Positions 26,964 through 36,798 of a DNA stretch of 64,000 nt are shown in pieces. How positions within the stretch are numbered: position 1 is the first letter of the stretch; every line of letters starts with the position of its first letter. The notes below the pieces were generated by a model. The model ran no database searches. It saw only the letters and a list, made by a program, of their open reading frames with translations, and was not told the origin of the DNA. The position numbers and the translations under genes were made by a program. The stretch is from positions 1 to 64,000 of the forward strand of contig CAZQAE010000005.1 in NCBI GenBank assembly GCA_964591275.1, in the 5' to 3' direction. Source of the stretch: G963674685 sp964591275. Its GTDB lineage: Bacteria; Lernaellota; Lernaellaia; JACKCT01.

Positions 26964-29900
26964 TCACTGTTTCGACAGCACTTCCTCGTAGCGGTTGGTC
27001 ATACCATGCCGCACGCCCAGTTCGTCAAGAACTTCAATAAAACGTAAAAGTCTGGCGACGCGTATTTCATAGGTATTTCCACCATCTTTCGTATACCATT
27101 GCCGCCAGTGTTCGGGCTTGGGCAGCACGACATCAAACTTTTCGGGATCAGCTTCGATGGCGCATTGCGGTGTAATGATACACGAGGACAAGGCAGACAC
27201 TTCATCGATCAAATCATTATTGTCACGCACAAAGCCCAGCGTCTCTAAAAATTCCTTCTCACCCTCGCCGGGAAACCCGACAATGAAATTAATGATGACC
27301 TTAATTCCGGCATTTTTACATCGGCGCATCACCACGGCGGCTTCCTTGGCGACGTAGCCTTTTTTCATTAGTCCAAGGACTTTGTCCGAAAAACTTTCCA
27401 CGCCGAAAACAAGGCTCGCACATCCGGACCTCGCCAAAAGCCCAAAATACTTTTCATCCATCCGAATGTCGATTCGGGCCTGCCCGGACCAGGACATGCG
27501 CACTTTCTCGCTTTCCACCAATTCGGCGAAGCGATGGAGACTCTTCAAATCGGCGTTGACCAAAAGATCGCAAAACATGAAATCATGGGCGCCGTAACGC
27601 TCCTTATAGACCTTGATGGTTTCCAGCACTCTCTGGGGCGAATGACTGCGATATTTTGGTGTGATCAATGTGTCATTGCAGAAAGTGCAGCGATTCACGC
27701 ATCCCCGGCTCATATGCAAAGGAAACTCACGGGATTGATAGAGATCCAGACGATAGTCATCAAAAAGCGGCATGGCCAGATCATCGAGATTTTTGACCTG
27801 ATCGTCCGCCGAAGGTTTCAAGACAGGCTCCCGCCCTATAGGCTCGAATCCTGGATGGCCGTCCACATTTCCGCCTGCTTTGAGCGCCTTTATCAGGGAA
27901 GGAAAATTCCTCTCGCCCTCCCCCGGCATGAAACCGTCAACGCAGGCGTTTTGCAGCATGGCGCGATCCACCGGCCAGGCCACGCCGGGTCCGCCGAGAA
28001 TGACGGCGACTTCGGGGCATTCATCTTTTATCTTCCGCGCGATGCGAAGACAAAAAGGCAAATTCGATTCATTTGTTGATAAGCCGACGACGCACGGTTT
28101 TCTGTCGAGAATTTCATCCAGCAGAGAGTTGACCTGTGGAACGAGAAAAGCGGCGATTTCGTTGAGTCGTTCGCCGGGCGTCCAGTACTTCAAATTTTCC
28201 GGTTCCCACCATGTGCGCAGATAATCCCCGCAGGCGTTATGGCATTCAATATTGAGGTCCCGCGCCGCAACCGACAATCCCTCTTTACGAACGGCGGCTG
28301 CGAGACATGACAATCCCAGCGGCGGGAAGTCAACGCCCCACGGCGGCGGCAGCGCAATCATCACATCGACTGGTTCCTTTTTTGAGACAGGTTTATTTAC
28401 GCCATCAAATATTTCTGAGTTTGTTTCCTCTCCAGTTGCGGCAACTTGGTCGCGCACCCGCTGATCGGCGGCGATTCGTTTTTCCCTGTCTTCACGGTCA
28501 TAAATATTTACCGTATGGATGCTCTTGTCGCGCCCCGCCAAAAGCTCCGTCACAGCCATAAGACGACGCAGGCGCTCCTCATACGTGTTGCCGTCTTCCG
28601 TGTACCATTTCACGCTGCCGTCCGTGGGCGTGAAGATGATGCCGTAATCCTGATACGTATCGAAAAGTTCGCTGCCCAGATTCACAAGGCACGGCGAAAC
28701 CGAGGCCACCTGGTCGATGAGATCCCGGTTGTCTCGAAGAAAGTTGTATGTCTGGGCAAAGTCTTCGAGCTCCTCGCCGGGGAAACCGACGACAATATTG
28801 ATAATGGTTTCAATTCCCGATTCGTGCGTGTCGATCAGAACTCTTTTGGCCAGTTCCCGCGTATAGGGCTTGTTCATCAATTTCAGCACTTTGTCGCTGA
28901 AACTCTCAATGCCGTAAACGAAACTCTGACAACCGGCCTTCGCCATTTTCTGAAGGATTTCGGCGCTCATCTCCTTTCGGATGACGCCCTGCCCGCCCCA
29001 CCGGATTTCATATTTCGAAGCGATAATCAGGTCGCACAGTTTTTCAAGCTCCGGAACGTGACCATTGATCAGCAGATCGAGGAAGGTGAAATGATGCGCT
29101 CCAAAGTTCAGGACGTACCACTCGATGTCGGAGAAAACGTCTTCGGCCTTTCGTGGCCTGAATTTGCGAGAGATATGGTGGTCATTGCAAAAAGTGCAGC
29201 GTCGTATGCAACCACGACTGCTCAGCAGCGGCACCGCATCCGTCGCATAATCGTTCAGATTCAAATCCTCGAAAGTCGGCGTTGGATAGGGCGTATTTCG
29301 GGGAACGATTACCGTCTCGACCTTTGCCGGATCGATGGGATCGCCGACACGCATAAAGCCTTCAACCTTTTCCGGATCGCCACCCGACAAAACCGCCCGG
29401 ACGAATTTCGGCAACGCCAGGTCGGCTTCGCCGAAAAACATGTAATCGCATTCGTTTGGTTCAATCAGCTCCACATCGAGACTGTTGGTGACAGCCGGAC
29501 CGCCATAAATAATCACCTTTCCCGGAGCCATGACTTTGAGCCGGCGCGCCGTCTCACGTGTGAACAACCAGCTTGATGTGCAGATGGAAAATCCGATGAC
29601 CTTCGCATCCAACTCGGCGATCTGCTTGAGATAATGCTCCGTCAGCGGCCAAAGCGCCTCGTAGGTTTCAGGAAACTCCTCCGGCGTGGTCCATGCTTTG
29701 TATCGATCCATGTTCCACAGCGCGCGATCCGGATGCCGATTGTGCATCTTGACATTGAGATCGACGCCACAAACCAAAAGGCCCGCTTCGCGACAGGACT
29801 GCGCGAGGTACGCGATGGCAAGCGGCGCCACGTCCACCCCCCAAACAGGGCATTTGACAAGGAGCACGTCCACGGGGTCAGTCGGTATCGTTTCCCACTT

Positions 29901-32900
29901 CGGCTCACCTTTCGCGGGATCAAAGCCGTCATCCACGGATTTTTCACTCGGCGCTGGAGCTTCTTCCAGGTGAAAGGGAACAGGCGCAATCGCTTGAGGG
30001 AGTTGTGAAATATCCGCGGCGCGCTCTTCAATATTGCTCACGCAAATCGGAATATCGAGAGACTCGATGAAAGCGATGAAATCCTTAAGGCGTTTTTGGC
30101 GAAGGTCGGGGGTATTGTCGCCTTTTGTCCAATTCACATCGCGGGTCCGCGCCTCGTCGCTGACAATGCCGAGTTTTTCCGCGTTTTTTTCAAGCGCCGA
30201 TCCTTCCAGCAAAATGCACGAGTTCACCGAAGTGACGCCGCAGATCCATTCGCGATTGCGTCGCACGAACTCCATGGTTTCAAAAGCGTCGCTTGGCGTC
30301 TCGCCGGGGAATCCAACAATGAAGTTGAGCATCGTATTGATGCCGGCGCTGCGCGTCTGGCGAAGCACCTTTTCCATGTCCGAAACTCGAAATCCCTTGC
30401 CCATGAGTTTCAGAACATAATCCGAACCCGATTCAACGCCCATATTGACCGTATAACATCCGGCAGCGGCCATTTTGCGGAGCAACTCGTCTGACATATC
30501 GCCACGCGGCTGAAACAGGGCAATCCATTTGATGCCCAGATCCAGCCTGATCAACTCGTCGCACAGATCTTCCAATATGACCGGATCTCCGTTGACCAAA
30601 AGATCGTTGAAGCGAAAACCTTTGATGCCGGTTTCTCTGACGTGCTGTGCAATCTCGGCGGCCATGTGCGCGCCGGGGCGACTGCGATGACCGGTGGTCC
30701 GCTTCGTGTCGTTGCAGAATGTGCAATGAGACACGCAGCCTCTGGAAAATTGCAGGGGAAGCTCGTCGCCCCGGTATTGCGTCAGGTCGAAAAGATCGAA
30801 AGCCGGCGCCGCCAGCAGGGACAGATCCTGGAGCAAAGGCCGTGGGCGCAATCCGGCCAGGTTTACGCCGTCAAAGCAATCCACGCCGGGAATGCCGCGT
30901 GCGCTTCGACCCGAAAAAATATCTTCCAACAATGGGATGATGGTCGTTTCACCTTCGCCCACGACGAAATAATCGACAAGCTGCGGCGGGAAGAGAAGGC
31001 GCTCGTTAACCGTATGAACGCCGCATCCGCCGGCAATAATGATAATGTCGCGTCGGCGTTGCCGAAGACAGCGCATGACTTCAATCGTGAAAAGTCGATT
31101 GGGCGAATAAACCGAAAAGGCTGCGACTTTTCGGCCTGATTCAACGAGTCGGTCCACAAGGCTTTCAATCTGCGGATGAAAAGCCGCGACTATTCGCAGG
31201 CATGTCGCCTCGTCGGTCCAGTGCCTGAAAGAGTCCTCCTCGAAGAACTTTTTCATAGGCGCGGGACTTGAGTTGAAACACTCGATGTTGAAATCGGAAA
31301 TGGCCGGAGCGTAACCCTGATTGCGCAAGAAACCCGCAACCATCGCCAAGCCGAGAGGGGGCGCGTCCACACCCCAGACAGGACAAATGACCAGCGCCGT
31401 CTGATCGTGCCCCGCAACTTCGCGAACCGGCTCACCCCGAAGCACTTTATCGATACGACCAATCAGATCATTGAGCTCGCTCGAAACGACTTCAAGACGC
31501 CCCTCGGCTTCATTAATTTTCTTTTCAAACAACTGCCGGGCGGGCATAACGTCGTCGATGTTTTCAAATTCCACGGCAATGCCCAAATCCTGAAACAATC
31601 GGTGGACGCGCCTCACCCGATCCGCCCTTAGCTCCGGCGTGTTGTCTTGCGCCCACCATCGCGTGGTCCAGTCGGGTTGCAGGCGATCAATTTCGTCAAT
31701 GCCGAAACTTTGCGGTTTTCGCTCAAGCGCCGTGCCGTGAATGAGAACCAGCCCGTTAACGCTGCGAACCAGATCGATGGAATCGGCGTTGCCTGTGATA
31801 AATGAAAGCGTGTTTTCAAATTGCACTTGCGACTCGCCGGGAAACCCGACGATCAGGTATGCCACCACCATAATGCCTGCGTCATGCGCGCTACGAAGCA
31901 TTTGCGCCGCACGCCGGCTTGAATAGCTCTTTCCCATGGCCTTTAAAACGGCGTCCGATCCACTTTCCACGCCAAACTCCAGGCGGTAGCAACCAGCGTC
32001 TTTCATCTTTTCCATCAGCGGCGCATCAACGGGACGGTTGGGCGATATGCCGGCGGACCAACGGATTTCCATGCCGGATTCATTTATCAGGTCGCATATT
32101 TTTTCCAGGACTTCGGTATCGCCGTTGACCATCGGATCGACAATATTAAAAACATTTAAACCGTACCGATCCGTGAGAAAGCGCAGTTCCCTAAAAACCC
32201 GTTCAGGCGACTTGGACCGGTGCTTAATCCAAAAGTCGTTGATATTGCAAAAGGTGCAGTGCCCCACGCAACCCCGGCTCCACTCGATCATCAAAGCTGG
32301 AGATTCATAGGAACTCATGTCGTAATCATCGAAATCGGGAAAAGGCAAGTCATCCAGATTCTCGATGATCTCGCCCGGTTCGAAATTTTCTTCGCCTGAC
32401 TCCAACTCGTATCGAGCCAGTCCCGGCATGCCGTCAAGCTTTTCCCCGGCCTCCAATCGCCTCAAAAGCTCCTCTGTCGCAATTTCGCCTTCGCCGACGA
32501 TGAAGCCTTCGACAAATTGCCCGCAAAGTGAGCGAATATGCTTGCGAAGCTCAATGTGCCCCGCGTTGGGTCCGCCGATAAATATCAGCAACTCCGGGTT
32601 GAGCCGATGCAATTCTTTTACGAATATCGCCGTCGCAACTTCCTTATGAGAAACGACGTTGACGCCGACGACGCGGGTGCCGCTTTGAATTGTTTCCGCC
32701 GCCATTTGCCGGAGAATGTCGCCGAACTCATCTTCGACGCTTTCGTAGGAATCCCAAAACTCGCCCCGTTCCCATTGCCAAAGGTTGCGGCGCGCGGGAT
32801 CGGTCGCGAGATAAGTCCGTATGTTTCCGTCCAAAACCGTGACCCGCCGACCACGACTACGCAAATACGCTGCGATGGAAGCAAGACCCAGGGGCGGCGC

Positions 32901-33998
32901 GTTGACCAGCCAGGGCGGAGGATTGAAAAGAAAAATGTCCGGCGTTTCCACATCCTCTTTTTTGCGTGTCAGTTCGCTTCTATCGGTCGCAGGTTTTTTC
33001 TGCGCGTCGCCATCCCGCGCTTCCGATTCAGGATGTTCTTCGAAAGTTTCGTCAGGGACATTGGCGGCAATTGTGCCCTCGCTGGCAATGGCGCCCTCGT
33101 AAGGAATGGCGTCCTCGCAACTGGCGCACAGAAAACCCGGCGGAAGCTCACGGCCCGAGCCAAGCAGGTCAAGAAATTCCCGTCGCTTTTCCCCCGTCCA
33201 CACACCGCGCAGACCGCCCTTGTCGCCAACATTGCCGAACACGGCCTTGCGTCGCCAATCCATACAACATGCCACGACATCGCCGTTATAAAGCACGTGC
33301 GCCATTTTGTAGGCCCACACAGTCTTGCACCCTTGCGTGCGCCGCACGACGACAGGATCATGTCCGTATACTTCCACGTTTCCCGCCCGCGAAATGTAGC
33401 CGTCGTCCAGGTCGATCCGGCGCACTCCCAGCTTCCGCCAATGATCCGCCGCTCTTTCGTATTCCTTTTCGCCGACATGGGGCCGCGCCCGCGTGATGTT
33501 CACCTGCACGAAGTCAGCGCCCCGCGCCGCCATGGCGCGATCCACGAAGGCGTCCAACCTTTTGATGATCTCATCAAAATCCTTGCAACCCGTCACCGCG
33601 CAATAGGTGTCCGGTTCGATGGCGTGCACAGAAAGTCCGATCCAGGATAACCCTGAATCGATAAGGCGATCTCCCAAATCCTTGTCGAGTAAGGTCCCGT
33701 TGGTGACGATATAGATTTCCGCTTCGGGACGCGCGGCACGCATCATGTCGATGCGATCCCCAATTTTCGCATCCATAAGGGGCTCGTTCATGAGGTAGAG
33801 CATGATGCGGCTGAGTTTGGGATTGTCGCGCGCCTGCTCGACAACACGCGCATAGATCGCCTCGCTCATTTCGCCCTGCGGCTGCGTGTTCGCCGTGGCG
33901 GGCCACGGACATATCACGCACGCTAGGTTGCACCGCGAGGTCGTTTGCACCATGAGATGCTCGGGATCGCAAAGTTTTTTGGCATCCTCAATATTCAC
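26964..33998 (-). CDS. Giant protein with five radical SAM domains (one SPASM-type, four tandem B12-type)
   Basis: A 2344-residue protein. Residues 1-300 are a radical SAM/SPASM unit (cluster Cys23, 27, 30; SPASM-type Cys224, 244, 245, 291, 294). Four B12-binding plus radical SAM modules follow at about 352-815, 866-1325, 1376-1832 and 1876-2340. Their cluster cysteines start at 577, 1088, 1597 and 2100, spacings of 511, 509 and 503. Three modules open with a [P/V]WGVD block, the first with PWLVNAPPLG. Each cluster motif is RGC-x3-CTFC. Each module ends with a W..[DG]NT..xR..R stretch. Linkers are acidic or Pro-rich. The GTG start overlaps the upstream carbamoyltransferase stop as GTGA. Ordinary class B enzymes hold one such module in about 450 residues. 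The substrate and module order of action are unknown. Confidence 0.93.
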   Translation of the reverse strand: MNIEDAKKLCDPEHLMVQTTSRCNLACVICPWPATANTQPQGEMSEAIYARVVEQARDNPKLSRIMLYLMNEPLMDAKIGDRIDMMRAARPEAEIYIVTNGTLLDKDLGDRLIDSGLSWIGLSVHAIEPDTYCAVTGCKDFDEIIKRLDAFVDRAMAARGADFVQVNITRARPHVGEKEYERAADHWRKLGVRRIDLDDGYISRAGNVEVYGHDPVVVRRTQGCKTVWAYKMAHVLYNGDVVACCMDWRRKAVFGNVGDKGGLRGVWTGEKRREFLDLLGSGRELPPGFLCASCEDAIPYEGAIASEGTIAANVPDETFEEHPESEARDGDAQKKPATDRSELTRKKEDVETPDIFLFNPPPWLVNAPPLGLASIAAYLRSRGRRVTVLDGNIRTYLATDPARRNLWQWERGEFWDSYESVEDEFGDILRQMAAETIQSGTRVVGVNVVSHKEVATAIFVKELHRLNPELLIFIGGPNAGHIELRKHIRSLCGQFVEGFIVGEGEIATEELLRRLEAGEKLDGMPGLARYELESGEENFEPGEIIENLDDLPFPDFDDYDMSSYESPALMIEWSRGCVGHCTFCNINDFWIKHRSKSPERVFRELRFLTDRYGLNVFNIVDPMVNGDTEVLEKICDLINESGMEIRWSAGISPNRPVDAPLMEKMKDAGCYRLEFGVESGSDAVLKAMGKSYSSRRAAQMLRSAHDAGIMVVAYLIVGFPGESQVQFENTLSFITGNADSIDLVRSVNGLVLIHGTALERKPQSFGIDEIDRLQPDWTTRWWAQDNTPELRADRVRRVHRLFQDLGIAVEFENIDDVMPARQLFEKKINEAEGRLEVVSSELNDLIGRIDKVLRGEPVREVAGHDQTALVICPVWGVDAPPLGLAMVAGFLRNQGYAPAISDFNIECFNSSPAPMKKFFEEDSFRHWTDEATCLRIVAAFHPQIESLVDRLVESGRKVAAFSVYSPNRLFTIEVMRCLRQRRRDIIIIAGGCGVHTVNERLLFPPQLVDYFVVGEGETTIIPLLEDIFSGRSARGIPGVDCFDGVNLAGLRPRPLLQDLSLLAAPAFDLFDLTQYRGDELPLQFSRGCVSHCTFCNDTKRTTGHRSRPGAHMAAEIAQHVRETGIKGFRFNDLLVNGDPVILEDLCDELIRLDLGIKWIALFQPRGDMSDELLRKMAAAGCYTVNMGVESGSDYVLKLMGKGFRVSDMEKVLRQTRSAGINTMLNFIVGFPGETPSDAFETMEFVRRNREWICGVTSVNSCILLEGSALEKNAEKLGIVSDEARTRDVNWTKGDNTPDLRQKRLKDFIAFIESLDIPICVSNIEERAADISQLPQAIAPVPFHLEEAPAPSEKSVDDGFDPAKGEPKWETIPTDPVDVLLVKCPVWGVDVAPLAIAYLAQSCREAGLLVCGVDLNVKMHNRHPDRALWNMDRYKAWTTPEEFPETYEALWPLTEHYLKQIAELDAKVIGFSICTSSWLFTRETARRLKVMAPGKVIIYGGPAVTNSLDVELIEPNECDYMFFGEADLALPKFVRAVLSGGDPEKVEGFMRVGDPIDPAKVETVIVPRNTPYPTPTFEDLNLNDYATDAVPLLSSRGCIRRCTFCNDHHISRKFRPRKAEDVFSDIEWYVLNFGAHHFTFLDLLINGHVPELEKLCDLIIASKYEIRWGGQGVIRKEMSAEILQKMAKAGCQSFVYGIESFSDKVLKLMNKPYTRELAKRVLIDTHESGIETIINIVVGFPGEELEDFAQTYNFLRDNRDLIDQVASVSPCLVNLGSELFDTYQDYGIIFTPTDGSVKWYTEDGNTYEERLRRLMAVTELLAGRDKSIHTVNIYDREDREKRIAADQRVRDQVAATGEETNSEIFDGVNKPVSKKEPVDVMIALPPPWGVDFPPLGLSCLAAAVRKEGLSVAARDLNIECHNACGDYLRTWWEPENLKYWTPGERLNEIAAFLVPQVNSLLDEILDRKPCVVGLSTNESNLPFCLRIARKIKDECPEVAVILGGPGVAWPVDRAMLQNACVDGFMPGEGERNFPSLIKALKAGGNVDGHPGFEPIGREPVLKPSADDQVKNLDDLAMPLFDDYRLDLYQSREFPLHMSRGCVNRCTFCNDTLITPKYRSHSPQRVLETIKVYKERYGAHDFMFCDLLVNADLKSLHRFAELVESEKVRMSWSGQARIDIRMDEKYFGLLARSGCASLVFGVESFSDKVLGLMKKGYVAKEAAVVMRRCKNAGIKVIINFIVGFPGEGEKEFLETLGFVRDNNDLIDEVSALSSCIITPQCAIEADPEKFDVVLPKPEHWRQWYTKDGGNTYEIRVARLLRFIEVLDELGVRHGMTNRYEEVLSKQ

Positions 33999-35686
33999 GA
34001 CACGGAATCCTCGTTGCGCAAAATAATGTGCCCCAATGATAAAACCGCCAAACCGGAAGCCTTAAAAGCGCGAACGGCGTCCTCCGGCGTGGCCACGATG
34101 GGCTCTTCGTGCATATTGAAACTCGTGTTCAAAAGTGCGGGAAAGCCCGTCAGCTTTTCAAACTCGCTGAGGATATCATAGTAAGTTTCATCGTCGTCGC
34201 GGCTGATAATCTGCGGCCTGGCCGTTCCATCAACATGCACGACGCCGGGGCATTTTTCTTTCATCATCGGCGTGCAATCGAAGCAGATGTTCATGAAACG
34301 GGCCGTAAACAAAGCCCCGTGAGTATTCTCGAAACACTCTTCGGCCCTCTCCACACGCACTACCGGCGCGAAAGGCATGAACTCCGTGCGCCGCAACTTT
34401 TCATTGAGCCAGTCGTTGACATCGGGATCGTCGGGCCGGAAAAGAATCGAGCGATGACCGAGCGCACGCGGACCGTATTCCATGCGACCGTCGAAACGCG
34501 CCACCACCACGGAATCCGCAATCAATCGCGCTATGGCCCTGGCCATGTTCGTCGGTCTTGATATTTTCAGCCCCGACTGCTCGGCGGCTTTCTCCAGCCA
34601 ACTTCGTGAATACTCCATCCCAAGAAAAGGCGTTTCCAGGGCCTCGGGCTTTCGCCGTCCGTACGCCAAAGCCGCTCCCGAGGCGAGACCTCCGTCGGAC
34701 ATATTCGGGAATATGTAAATGTCGCTCACCTCGGGCAGTTCATGGATCCGCTGATTCAGTTTGACGTTCTCGAAAATTCCGCCCGCCAGCGCAATGTCGC
34801 AAACGCCCGTTTGCTTCACCCAATAGCGCACAAATTCACACATCTGCTCTTCCAAATTTCTTTGACATCCGGCGGCGATGTCCACCGGGTTGCACCCTTT
34901 CAATTCCCGGTAGAATCCGCGCCAGGGCATGCGCGCCTGCCAAAATGAATAGTTGTTGAATCCCGGAGCTTGAAAATGCGCCTGCTGACGAAATTCTTTG
35001 ATGAGAAGATCCGGGTCTCCGTATCCGGCCAAACCCGTTATTTTTCCCTCATGCCGGTTCGGTGTATACCCTAAGAACTCCGTGATGCGCGTGTAGTAGG
35101 GATTGAAAGCGCAGCGACCGTCTTGCTCGAAGACATTGGCGATCCGCCCGTTTTCACCAATGCCGACGCTCACGGAAACGCCGTCGCCCATGGCGTCCGC
35201 GGTAATGACCGTCGCCTTATCGAAAGGCGCCGTCAGGTAAGCCGAAAAGGCGTGCGCGCGATGGTGGTCGAGCAAAGAGATGTCGCACAAAAAGCCCCGC
35301 TTCTTAAACCATCGTTCATATAACCAGCGCGTGGCCTGAACTTCCATCGAGCGCAGAACACTGACAAATCGAACCAGTATGTGCCAGGTGACGTAGAGGT
35401 CGTAGAGAATGCTGAACTGGCTGGTTTTTTTCTTGATCGATTGATGAAAGCCCTTGATGAGACGCAACAGAAAAACGGGCGTGAACTCGCTTCCGACGAC
35501 AATGAGATCGACATCCTCAGGCTTAACACCACCGATTCCAAGAACTTCATCAATGGCTTGCGCCGGAAAGGCCATCGAATTTTTTTCACGGTCAATACGC
35601 TCCTGGTTCACTGCGGCGACAAGCTTCCCGTCGCGCACCAGCGCCGCGCCCGATCCGTGATTATCCGATATGCCAAGGACTATCAT
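33995..35686 (-). CDS. Carbamoyltransferase (full-length)
   Basis: A 563-residue enzyme from ATG 35686; upstream residues in the frame are outside the family start. The N-terminal Kae1-like domain holds MIVLGISDNHGS, the metal-binding HHRAHAFSAY and NMSDGGLASGAALAYG. The C-terminal YrdC-like domain holds GRMEYGPRALGHRSI, VVHVDGTARPQ and LLNTSFNMHEEPIV. Such enzymes make carbamoyl-adenylate from carbamoyl phosphate and ATP and carbamoylate a hydroxyl or amine of a sugar or natural product. It follows the SPASM gene by 11 bases and overlaps the giant gene by four. Confidence 0.93.
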   Translation of the reverse strand: MIVLGISDNHGSGAALVRDGKLVAAVNQERIDREKNSMAFPAQAIDEVLGIGGVKPEDVDLIVVGSEFTPVFLLRLIKGFHQSIKKKTSQFSILYDLYVTWHILVRFVSVLRSMEVQATRWLYERWFKKRGFLCDISLLDHHRAHAFSAYLTAPFDKATVITADAMGDGVSVSVGIGENGRIANVFEQDGRCAFNPYYTRITEFLGYTPNRHEGKITGLAGYGDPDLLIKEFRQQAHFQAPGFNNYSFWQARMPWRGFYRELKGCNPVDIAAGCQRNLEEQMCEFVRYWVKQTGVCDIALAGGIFENVKLNQRIHELPEVSDIYIFPNMSDGGLASGAALAYGRRKPEALETPFLGMEYSRSWLEKAAEQSGLKISRPTNMARAIARLIADSVVVARFDGRMEYGPRALGHRSILFRPDDPDVNDWLNEKLRRTEFMPFAPVVRVERAEECFENTHGALFTARFMNICFDCTPMMKEKCPGVVHVDGTARPQIISRDDDETYYDILSEFEKLTGFPALLNTSFNMHEEPIVATPEDAVRAFKASGLAVLSLGHIILRNEDSVS

Positions 35687-35697
35687 CGCTATTTTTC

Positions 35698-36795
35698 CTA
35701 CAGCTTGCAGCAGCGACTGCATGCCGGCGTAAGGCCCTCGCGTATGAAGGCTCTAAAGCGTCGGTACTCGCCGCTACTCCAAATTTCGTCGAGAGATTTT
35801 TCCTTCACGTTGCCCATCTTCAAATAAAGATACTGACAGGGATACACTTCGCCGTCTGAGTCTATAAAAGCTGAACGCCAGACAAAAACGCATCGTCGTT
35901 TGATATCAAAAGAATCGCTGTACCACATCTTCGCCTCTCGGCGCGTCAGGAAGGGTTTGGTGAAAACGTTGGCGTTTTTCCCACGCCCAAGAATATCCAT
36001 AAGCGCCTCGTCGATTTCTCCTGGCGCATCGCAAACGTAGTGCAGCACCTTTTCCGGCTCCCGGCCAAAGTGCTTTTTCCAGTATCCACCGTTGGCGGCA
36101 GCTTCAGCGGGCGTAATAAAGTTCAAATGCGACAACCGGCGCATAACATTTTTCTTATGGCGAATCTCATCGAGAAAGGCGTCGAGGCATGCCACGGATT
36201 TTTCGGTCGCGATGTAATTTATCATCGGGCCCGGAGCGGGCCAATGCTTGCGAAACAGATCCAGCGTCGCCATGGTTTTGTCGTAGGCGCCTGGCTTTCC
36301 CACCGTCTCGTCATGAACATCGCGGGTCCCGTGAAAGCTGATCACAACAACATCGAGACCGATGCGACGCAGCCGAACAACATCGTCTTCGCAAAGCAAG
36401 GTGCCGTTGGTGACGACGCCCACGGGGAGTTTGCGCCGTTTTGCCTCCTCGATGATCTCGTAAATATCCTTGCGTGCGAAGGGTTCGCCTCCTGTCAGGA
36501 AAAGACCGACACGATTGCGTGCCAATTGGTCGAGAAGGCTTGTCAGCTCCTGAAGGCTCATCTCATTATTGCGTTTTCCCAGAATGTCATGGTTGAAGCA
36601 AAATGGGCAGTTCAGATTGCAGATCGTCGTCACATTCAGGTTGACGATGCTGGGAAGCGCGCGGGACCGACCATCGCCGAAATAATAATCTATCGGGAAA
36701 GTGATCGCGTCCCGGATGACTTTCAAGACAGGAAAAAAAGGGCGAAAAACCCAAAGGTTTTCTGCTTGAGACTTTATTTCCGTTAAAAACGACAT
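35698..36795 (-). CDS. Radical SAM/SPASM protein
   Basis: A 365-residue protein with cluster motif CNLNCPFC near residue 59, the GGEP block (LFLTGGEPF) near residue 100, and a SPASM-like C-terminus: Cys in RRCVFVWRS, YPCQYL, then ACSRCC. SPASM proteins carry auxiliary 4Fe-4S clusters and modify peptides, sugars or aglycones. The N-terminal 50 residues are hydrophobic-aromatic and may touch the membrane. The gene starts three bases after the epimerase stop. Confidence 0.9.
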   Translation of the reverse strand: MSFLTEIKSQAENLWVFRPFFPVLKVIRDAITFPIDYYFGDGRSRALPSIVNLNVTTICNLNCPFCFNHDILGKRNNEMSLQELTSLLDQLARNRVGLFLTGGEPFARKDIYEIIEEAKRRKLPVGVVTNGTLLCEDDVVRLRRIGLDVVVISFHGTRDVHDETVGKPGAYDKTMATLDLFRKHWPAPGPMINYIATEKSVACLDAFLDEIRHKKNVMRRLSHLNFITPAEAAANGGYWKKHFGREPEKVLHYVCDAPGEIDEALMDILGRGKNANVFTKPFLTRREAKMWYSDSFDIKRRCVFVWRSAFIDSDGEVYPCQYLYLKMGNVKEKSLDEIWSSGEYRRFRAFIREGLTPACSRCCKL

Positions 36796-36798
36796 CGG

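Noticed and set aside
28446..33650. Open frames of 370 or more codons on the plus strand inside the giant gene
   Set aside because: They lack known motifs and arise from the base composition of the coding strand.
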